Part shown: piece by piece, positions 58,776 through 64,000 of the stretch
How the letters are laid out: every line of letters begins with the position of its first letter
Position numbering within the stretch: position 1 is the first letter of the stretch
NCBI GenBank assembly: GCA_039566865.1
Contig: CM076943.1
Location: 13,440,001 to 13,504,000 of the forward strand
Source of the DNA: Aurelia coerulea
Taxonomy: Eukaryota > Cnidaria > Scyphozoa > Semaeostomeae > Ulmaridae
DNA length: 64,000 bases
Direction: 5' to 3'
Notes under the pieces: model-generated
Database searches by the model: none
The model's input: the letters and a program-made list of their open reading frames with translations, nothing else
What the model was told of the DNA's origin: nothing
Program-made: the position numbers and the translations under genes

Positions 58776-59216
58776 AGATTATACATCATCATAGACTGAG
58801 AAAGGACTCGCGAAATATTATACGTTTATTTTCCGTTTGATAGACTGAGATTTAACTCGAACACGCTGCTTGATATATCAATATAAAAAAAAAGATTAAC
58901 TACTTCGAACGATGAAGAGAACTGCCAAATGTCAAGAACGATTCTTGAGAGAACCAGACTGATCAGAGTATAGAAACATTTGCATCGTTACAAGTATATT
59001 GAAACGGCCGATCGATTACTTGCAATTGTCATCGAATGACTTTAAACGATTTTACGAAGATTGCTTAGAAAGGACAGTACAGATCGTAAAAGAAACAGTA
59101 CCGAACTTTAAAAGAAAATTGAGATTTTGAAGAACGAATTACAAGGGACTCTTCTGTAGATCAATCAAAGAAATTGAAAGAACTGTCCTGGAGGACTCTT
59201 TTGAAGAAGGGGCATA
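58776..59216 (+). other. Gypsy 3' untranslated region with polypurine tract
   Basis: No gene. GAAGAAGGGG at 59203-59212, four bases before the 3' LTR, is the likely polypurine tract priming plus-strand synthesis. Confidence 0.8.
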
Positions 59217-59469
59217 TGTCGGGGGTTAAATTAAGAGAAATCCCACCCTTTACTCGTTAGTTAAATAAGAGGACGCTAACAACAACAACAGCCATTGTGT
59301 TACATGAAGTAATACCTGCTTATATTACATAAAGTACTTGTGTTGAGTTGTTGCATGTTGTTGAGTTTACGAAAGATGATTTGAGATGGTTACTTGCCTT
59401 GGCTAACAAACATATCGAGAATTTATTCGTGTCCCTGCTGCAAAACCGGCCTGAGCGAGGGGCACGACA
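59217..59469 (+). repeat. Ty3/gypsy 3' LTR, 253 bp
   Basis: Same length as the 5' LTR and identical to it by eye, followed by the GCAA target duplication. Confidence 0.96.
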
Positions 59470-59510
59470 GCAAGACTAGAAGTCAGAAAAAGTATGCCCT
59501 TGCTCGCGGT
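59470..59510 (-). mobile_element. TA-type minisatellite MITE, second copy, right remnant
   Basis: GCAAGACTAGAAGTCAG and AAAGTATGCCCTTGCTCGCGG match the reverse of 35941-35980. The expected terminal GGCACATCCCTA is lost after CTCGCGG, so this end is truncated or diverged. Confidence 0.65.
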
Positions 59511-60367
59511 ATTTTTCTTGTGAGAAACTGCTTTAAATAACTCGACTGTATAGGACTTTTACAAAATTGGGAAACTGTGGCATGGACCTTGGGTTGAAAT
59601 ATTAAACACTTTTGAGAAACTATGTTATTTCGAGTCTGGTTTTCCCCAATTGTTCAAAATTTATATTGTTTAGTTTATCCTACCACCCTCACTTGAAACA
59701 TTTTCTGTAAATTTCATATTTGCAAAAGGATTTACAGCTATCATACAGTCAGGTCCTAAAGTCTGAGTCAACATTTCTCATCTATGAAAAACCATCATCA
59801 AATTTGTTGTGATATGGTATTAAAATATTCAGGGTACATCATGAAACACAAGTACATGTAAAATAACTTTGTTTCAGAATACTTCAAAATATGAGAAGTC
59901 TTCAAATAATTTGTTTCCACATCATTGCCTTAAATCTTCTAAGATCTACTTTCAACGTTTTTATGAAAACCTAATGACGCAAAGTGCAAGTTTTTTTTCC
60001 CTGTGACAAGAAACATCAGGTACTGTGAGATTTAATGTAACCCTTGAGCCATGTGTAGAGTTTGTCATTAGCATTACTGACAGACAAAAAGATAAACCAC
60101 ACTACTTTCTGTTATACATACATTACAAAGTAGCATCAACAGCAAAGTTCTAATTGTTGTTTATCCAATATTTAGTGCCAATAAATTTTTGAATTTCCAG
60201 TTTGTGCTACTGTTTTTGTATGGATTCAGGTTGCAAAGCCATTTTGCATGTAAAAGTTCTGATCCAATAGCAGTCAACCATGCTCTAAGCACTGTTTATT
60301 CCAGACATATTGGACCTGAATAACAATAAAAAACAAAGTTAGCTTTCAATTAGCTCATCAACGGCAG
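59511..60367. other. Interior of TTAA element, no gene seen
   Basis: AT-rich sequence with several GAGAAACT motifs near the left (59520-59630), perhaps a diverged copy of the AAGAAACT-rich repeat. No open frame of note. Confidence 0.5.
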
Positions 60368-60703
60368 TCAATTGCAATAAAGGCAAAACTCGATGTCTCC
60401 ACATTGGCTACCATTCAGGCAAACTTTAATTTTCTGTCTGCCATATAACAGATTAAACAGCAAAGGATAACTAGAAACAAATATCATGTTCAGTTGCATA
60501 TCATTTGAGGCTCGCTTTTCCCTACTTTTTACGTTATTGTCGATTGAGTTTGCCAAAAAACCCATACTTGATCCTCTCCTCATATTTGAACCCCTTGTAT
60601 TGTGGTCAAGGCAGGCTCGAAAGTTTGCTCTATCTGCCGTCAGCATAAAATCAAATGACCCAACACAAAACACGAAAGAAGAACAAATAATACATTCATG
60701 CAC
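60368..60703 (-). CDS. Candidate exon of TTAA-element gene, unknown product
   Basis: A minus-strand frame of 111 codons. The coding-like part (RANFRACLDHNTRGSNMRRG; KSREKRASNDMQLNMIFV) is preceded by a pyrimidine-rich run ending CTGACGGCAG, a possible acceptor near 60634. Upstream, around 60720-60800, a short frame (GRIEASITACWETKYSTL) ends at a donor-like ACATG|GTGAGA. The orientation agrees with the other minus-strand frames of the element (45.9 and 44.6 kb). No family recognised. Confidence 0.25.
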   Translation of the reverse strand: MHECIICSSFVFCVGSFDFMLTADRANFRACLDHNTRGSNMRRGSSMGFLANSIDNNVKSREKRASNDMQLNMIFVSSYPLLFNLLYGRQKIKVCLNGSQCGDIEFCLYCN

Positions 60704-61264
60704 AAATTCTCACCATGTGATTGTAGAAGCTCTCCCAGGTGTCCTTAAAGTTGAATATTTCGTCTCCCAACAAGCCGTAATTGATGCTTCAATCCTGCCA
60801 TCATCGCCTCTTGCAGCGGGTGAGAGGGCCTAAATCATCGTCAACACCACGACGGCTTTTAACCGGCTACAGCACTCCATTGCATTCATTTTATGTCATC
60901 TCGTGGTCCCTTGTTGCTACTGAGGCAATTGCAATTCAATCTATCTCCGAAATCGCGACAAAACATGCAATAATATTCACTTTTCTACACGACGCCACCT
61001 TGTCAGCCTGCAAGCTTCCTTCCAGTCATTTACTGTGTGTTTTTCAGAAGGATGAATTGAATTGAACGCTGTATAAATCACATTGCGTCACTCGCCCCAG
61101 GCTCTTTTCGCAAGACCATGGGGTAAAAACACCCAAAAAAATGGCATTTCTCGTCTCCAAAATTAAGAAATATTTATGGCAATCGATTCTACGATGATTT
61201 TGCCATCAGGAACCATCCTAGCTGGCGAAAATTTGATTTCGTCCAAAAGTAGTTCAGTGGCATT

Positions 61265-61921
61265 TTAAGATCACAGATGAAACGATTATCAGCAATACCT
61301 GAGCAATTGGAAGCCTATGATGGTATCATACAGGAGCAAATAAAGTCTGGAATCGTTGAAAGGGTTCCAGAGAAAGCAATGGAAGTCAAGGAAGGAAAGC
61401 ACTATATACCACATCACGCAGTCATCAGACGAGAAGCTGAGTCAACCAAAGTAAGAATAGTGTTTGATGCGTCAGCAAAGGAGAGAAGAAGTGGTAGGTC
61501 ATTGAATGAATGTCTTCACAAAGGACCGGCGTTGATGCCTATGTTGTTTGACATTGTTTTGCGTTATAGAATGTATGCAGTCGCATTAGTGGGTGATGTG
61601 CAGAAAGCTTTTCATCAGATTGAGGTATCTGAAGAGGACAGAGATTTTTTAAGGTTTTTGTGGATGGAGGATCCAAAGGATGTGTGTTCGAAGGTTTGTG
61701 AGCTGAGGTTTGTGAGAGTTATTTTTGGGGCAGGGCCCAGTCCATTTTTGTTGAATGCTACGCTGCAAAAGCACATTTCAGACTATGAGCAGGCGGATCC
61801 AGAGTTTGTAAGGAAGGTGGTTAGAAGTTTATTTGTGGATGATTTTGTTGGTGGAGCTATGAATTCGAGTGAAGCTGTAGTCTTGAGAGGGAAGCTCACA
61901 GAAGTTATGCAGAAGGGGGGG
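61265..61921 (+). pseudogene. pol: BEL reverse transcriptase, main part
   Basis: Resumes in phase after the TTAA insertion. It shows the BEL/Pao reverse transcriptase: LSAIPEQLEAYDGIIQEQI, YIPHHAVIRRE, KVRIVFDASAKER (fingers), LVGDVQKAFHQIEV (first catalytic D) and FVDD at 61832-61843 (catalytic pair). A run of seven G at 61915-61921 shifts the frame; the frame stops at 61934-61936, while the protein sequence continues in the next frame. A one-base gain in the G run is the simplest explanation. Confidence 0.92.
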
Positions 61922-62689
61922 ATTCACACTCCATAAATGGAAGTCCAACAGTGAGGAAGTACGAAGGGGTCTGACAGAGGAAAGGAAAGGTGATAATGAG
62001 AAAACCTTTGCGAAACAAAGTTTAAATCAGAGTGAAAGTCAGAGTAAGGTACTTGGGATCAAGTGGAATCCAGAGAGCGATGTCATGGCTGTGGAGATAT
62101 CACAAGTTGTAGAGCAAACAGAAAGAAGTCAAATCATGACAAAGAGAGAGTTGTTGAGCCGGTTGTCAAGAATTTATGATCCACTAGGAGTGGTAGGACC
62201 AGTCACGATTGTAGCTCGAAAGATGCTTCAAGATGTGTGCAGAGAAGGAATAAGTTGGGACAGTTCAGTAAGTGAAGAAATGCAAAACAGGTGGGACGCT
62301 TTTGTGAGTCAGGTGCAGCAACAGCCAGAGATAGAGTTTCCGAGATGTGTGACATCAGCAGAGAAACCAGAAGAGATGTCACTACACACATTTGCAGATG
62401 CTAGTCAAACAGCATACTGTGCTGCAGTGTATTTAGTAGTGAAGTTACCACAAGGAAGATTCGGAAAATTGCTGACTGCCAAAACAAGATTGCCACCATT
62501 GAAGAAGAACATGACAATTCCACGTTTAGAGTTGACAGCAGCGAGAGTAGCAGCAAGATTAGTCACCACAGTAAGAGGAGCATTGAAAGAATTCGGGATC
62601 AAGAAAGCTTACATGTGGTCAGACAGTTGCACGGTTCTACATTGCCTTGAAAAAAGGGGTCAATATCGACAGTTTGTTGAGCACTGAGT
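61922..62689 (+). pseudogene. pol: BEL Peptidase_A17/RNase H region, truncated
   Basis: After the frameshift the frame is open from about 61920 to a stop at 62685-62687. Recognisable parts: KVLGIKWNPESD, TKRELLSRLSRIYDPLGVVG, LHTFADASQTAYCAAVY (RNase H-like), TIPRLELTAARVAARL and WSDSCTVLHCLEKRGQY. The family normally continues from here into an integrase (HHCC finger and DDE core). Here the text instead ends within a few codons of FVEH, and no integrase follows before the LTR. Confidence 0.88.
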
Positions 62690-62878
62690 CAAGGACAGTT
62701 GACTGAAATACAAAGGCCACTGCAAGGCATTGCATCATTAGAGTTAAAGGGACCTGTAACCAAGAAGGTTTTAAAGTCAGACTGTGAAAAGAGGAATGAA
62801 AGACCAAAGAGACTTGCTACGTTTACAGGGGAAGAAAAGAGAGAACTACAAACTGAGATTTTGAATCAAGAAGATTAA
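62684..62878 (+). pseudogene. BEL pol C-terminal remnant after an internal deletion
   Basis: An open stretch of 64 codons ending TAA at 62876-62878. It is polar and lysine/glutamate-rich (LATFTGEEKRELQTEIL). It has none of the integrase motifs and is best read as the end of the polyprotein joined to the RNase H part by deletion of the integrase. Confidence 0.5.
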
Positions 62879-62888
62879 CTTCTTGATT

Positions 62889-62896
62889 GGGGGGAG
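62889..62896 (+). other. BEL polypurine tract
   Basis: GGGGGGAG directly abuts the 3' LTR. Confidence 0.8.
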
Positions 62897-63141
62897 TGTA
62901 AGAAATATTGGTAGACTTTTAGTTCTAAAGGACATTAGTCCGGGTTTTAGCCCGTGCGTATTTTGTTATTTGATATCGAACGATTGTCGTAAGCTACGAG
63001 CGGAAGCCAGTTCGTTGTAGACCGTTGTTATGTTAGATTGAGAGAAATTACGTTACGATGTTGCATAAAGTTTGCATCGAAGTTTGCCAGAATATTCATG
63101 TATTTTAATTGTGAACTCGCACGGTTGGGGTATTTCCAACA
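62897..63141 (+). repeat. BEL/Pao 3' LTR, 245 bp
   Basis: Matches the 5' LTR apart from a 6-bp deletion near 62960 and one substitution. It ends TTTCCAACA and is followed by the CCAA duplication. Confidence 0.93.
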
Positions 63142-63540
63142 CCAAAGTAAAGGATCCTTCTTCAAAAATTTTCCTCGTGCTCCGATTTATAGGAGAACTG
63201 TCACGAAGCTCTCAAGGTTTCCTTGTCGCTAATGGCAGGCATGATATTGGGAGATGCATTCTAAGCCAAACTAAAGGATGTTTCTTCAAAAATTTTCCTC
63301 GGGCTTTGATTCATAGGATAACTGTTACAAAACGATCAAGGTTCCATTGTCGCTAAAGGCAAGCATAATATTGGGAGATGCATTCTAAGCCAAAGTAAAG
63401 GATGTTTCTTCAAAAATTTCCTCGCGCTCCTATTTACAGGCGAACAGTCACGAATCTATCAAGGTTTCAAGGCATGATATTGGGAGATGCATTCTAAGCC
63501 AAAGTAAAGGGCGTTGCCCCAAAAATTTTCCATGTCAATG
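63142..63540 (+). repeat. ~120-bp tandem repeat, right part of array split by BEL
   Basis: Units begin CCAAAGTAAAGG (or CCAAACTAAAGG) at 63142, 63266, 63390 and 63499, each with TTCAAAAATTTTCCTCG and ATATTGGGAGATGCATTC. The last is partial. Open frames across it are repeat artefacts. Confidence 0.88.
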
Positions 63541-63911
63541 CTCCAACCTACAATTTACCCTAGCCACGCCACTCATTGTGGCACGCTCTATTCCCATACA
63601 GTTATAGCGAACTAATCTGTGTTATTGCTTCGATTGAATACCAGATCAGGGTCTTGCTATCTCTGTGTTTGAAAATCATTCTTTGTAACCAAACTGCGCA
63701 TGCGCATGATGACGTCATTGGTTTCGACTCATCATTCGTCGGAAAATCAGCAAGTTGTGCCCCCCCCGCCAATTGGTACCCACGACGACCCTGCTTCAGA
63801 GGCAACGTTTTGAAGGCAAAATGAATCGATCACTCTTCGCACGGTTCTACCCACATTTAGACCCCATTTAGAACATCCAATGTTGTTCGGATATCAAAGA
63901 AGCAAAGTTTG
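63541..63911. other. Unique-looking DNA at the right end
   Basis: No gene. It begins with CCTAGCCACGCCACTC near 63560, a hAT-terminus-like sequence that may be the right end of the element containing the tandem repeat. It holds the regulatory motif cluster listed next. Confidence 0.4.
63694..63720. promoter_or_regulatory. NRF1-CRE-CCAAT motif cluster
   Basis: TGCGCATGCGCA (63694-63705) is a perfect palindromic NRF1-type site, TGACGTCA (63709-63716) is a perfect CRE, and ATTGG (63716-63720) is an inverted CCAAT box. Three core-promoter motifs in 27 bp resemble a TATA-less, possibly bidirectional promoter. No adjacent coding exon is visible in the window, so the target is unknown. Confidence 0.4.
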
Positions 63912-64000
63912 GCGTGACCACTGCCTCGGTAATAAAAGTTCAATGGCGTTTAAAAGCCAGCGATCGCTTTTTAATGTAGTTGCAATGATATTTAGCAAAT
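63912..64000 (-). repeat. Dispersed repeat segment, copy B (runs off the window)
   Basis: Reverse complement reads ATTTGCTAAATATCATTG... as at 37236, with small differences through GAGGCAGTGGT. It is cut by the window edge. Confidence 0.75.

Larger units (their letters stand above)
44389..61264. mobile_element. TTAA-flanked DNA transposon, 16.9 kb including nested elements
   Basis: TTAA stands at both sides (44385-44388 and 61265-61268). The ends AGTGCCACTGAACTACTTT and AAAGTAGTTCAGTGGCATT are 19-bp inverted repeats with one mismatch. TTAA duplication is typical of piggyBac and Kolobok; the ends do not start with CCC/CCT as usual for piggyBac, so Kolobok or a relative is preferred weakly. 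Without the nested TA-type repeat and gypsy the element is about 4.3 kb. No known transposase was recognised, only the unassigned minus-strand frames listed below. Its placement splits BEL reverse transcriptase while keeping phase. Confidence 0.85.

Noticed and set aside
60486..61065. Plus-strand frames of 94-115 codons at the right of the TTAA element
   Set aside because: They overlap the better-looking minus-strand exon candidates, have no domain and no promoter context.
38888..63575. A hAT element enclosing the tandem repeat and BEL (CAGAAGCGTCGTGGCTGG at left, CCTAGCCACGCCACTC at right)
   Set aside because: The ends resemble hAT termini, but the inverted match is poor and the flanks CTTCAGAG and ATTGTGGC are not a duplication, so no feature is claimed.

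Overview
The window is eukaryotic, almost certainly metazoan, and the transposon mix suggests an anthozoan cnidarian (coral or sea anemone). That placement is inference: BEL/Pao and Ty3/gypsy retrotransposons, an ISL2EU-type DNA transposon, hAT, Harbinger and mariner-like MITEs, and G/C homopolymer runs are all common there, but no host gene was recognised that would fix the species. There are no prokaryotic operons, no tRNA or rRNA genes and no CRISPR array.

Layout. (1) Positions 1-32,454 are one uninterrupted AT-rich satellite array with a monomer of about 169 bp, roughly 192 copies, open at the left edge of the window. Monomers fall into several variant types arranged in higher-order repeats: a 25/26-monomer unit (about 4.2-4.4 kb) on the left, shorter and irregular units (4, 8, 11, 12, 14, 16, 17 monomers) on the right. 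Each monomer carries an inverted repeat whose two arms change together in one monomer type. (2) Positions 32,455-39,485 are non-satellite DNA without a convincing gene but with several small terminal-inverted-repeat elements (hAT-like, TA-flanked, Harbinger-like) and one weak two-exon gene candidate near 37.7-38.1 kb. (3) Positions 39,486-63,141 are a BEL/Pao LTR retrotransposon that has become a nest of insertions. (4) The last 0.9 kb holds the remainder of the tandem repeat that BEL entered, a promoter-like cluster of NRF1/CRE/CCAAT motifs, and an inverted copy of a segment seen at 37.2 kb.

The nest. A ~120-bp tandem repeat is split by BEL (4-bp duplication CCAA). BEL gag is split by a 705-bp TA-flanked element and by a 1,314-bp hAT element with a perfect 8-bp duplication. 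BEL reverse transcriptase is split by a 16.9-kb TTAA-flanked insertion with ~19-bp terminal inverted repeats. Inside that lies a TA-type repeat, which is split by a Ty3/gypsy element (47,170-59,469; identical 253-bp LTRs; duplication GCAA). Gypsy gag is split by an ISL2EU transposon (48,291-53,430; 243-bp inverted repeats with no difference seen; duplication AT), which itself carries a 211-bp foldback MITE. Coding phase is conserved across the hAT, TTAA and ISL2EU insertions, which supports the boundaries given.

Function. The ISL2EU element is the only complete-looking DNA transposon: a THAP-type DDE transposase and a SAP-SWIM-YqaJ nuclease, transcribed convergently from the two inverted repeats. 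The gypsy pol (1,591 codons open) is intact and has a MYND zinc finger ahead of the protease, but its gag is interrupted. BEL is dead: interrupted three times, frameshifted, and without an integrase.
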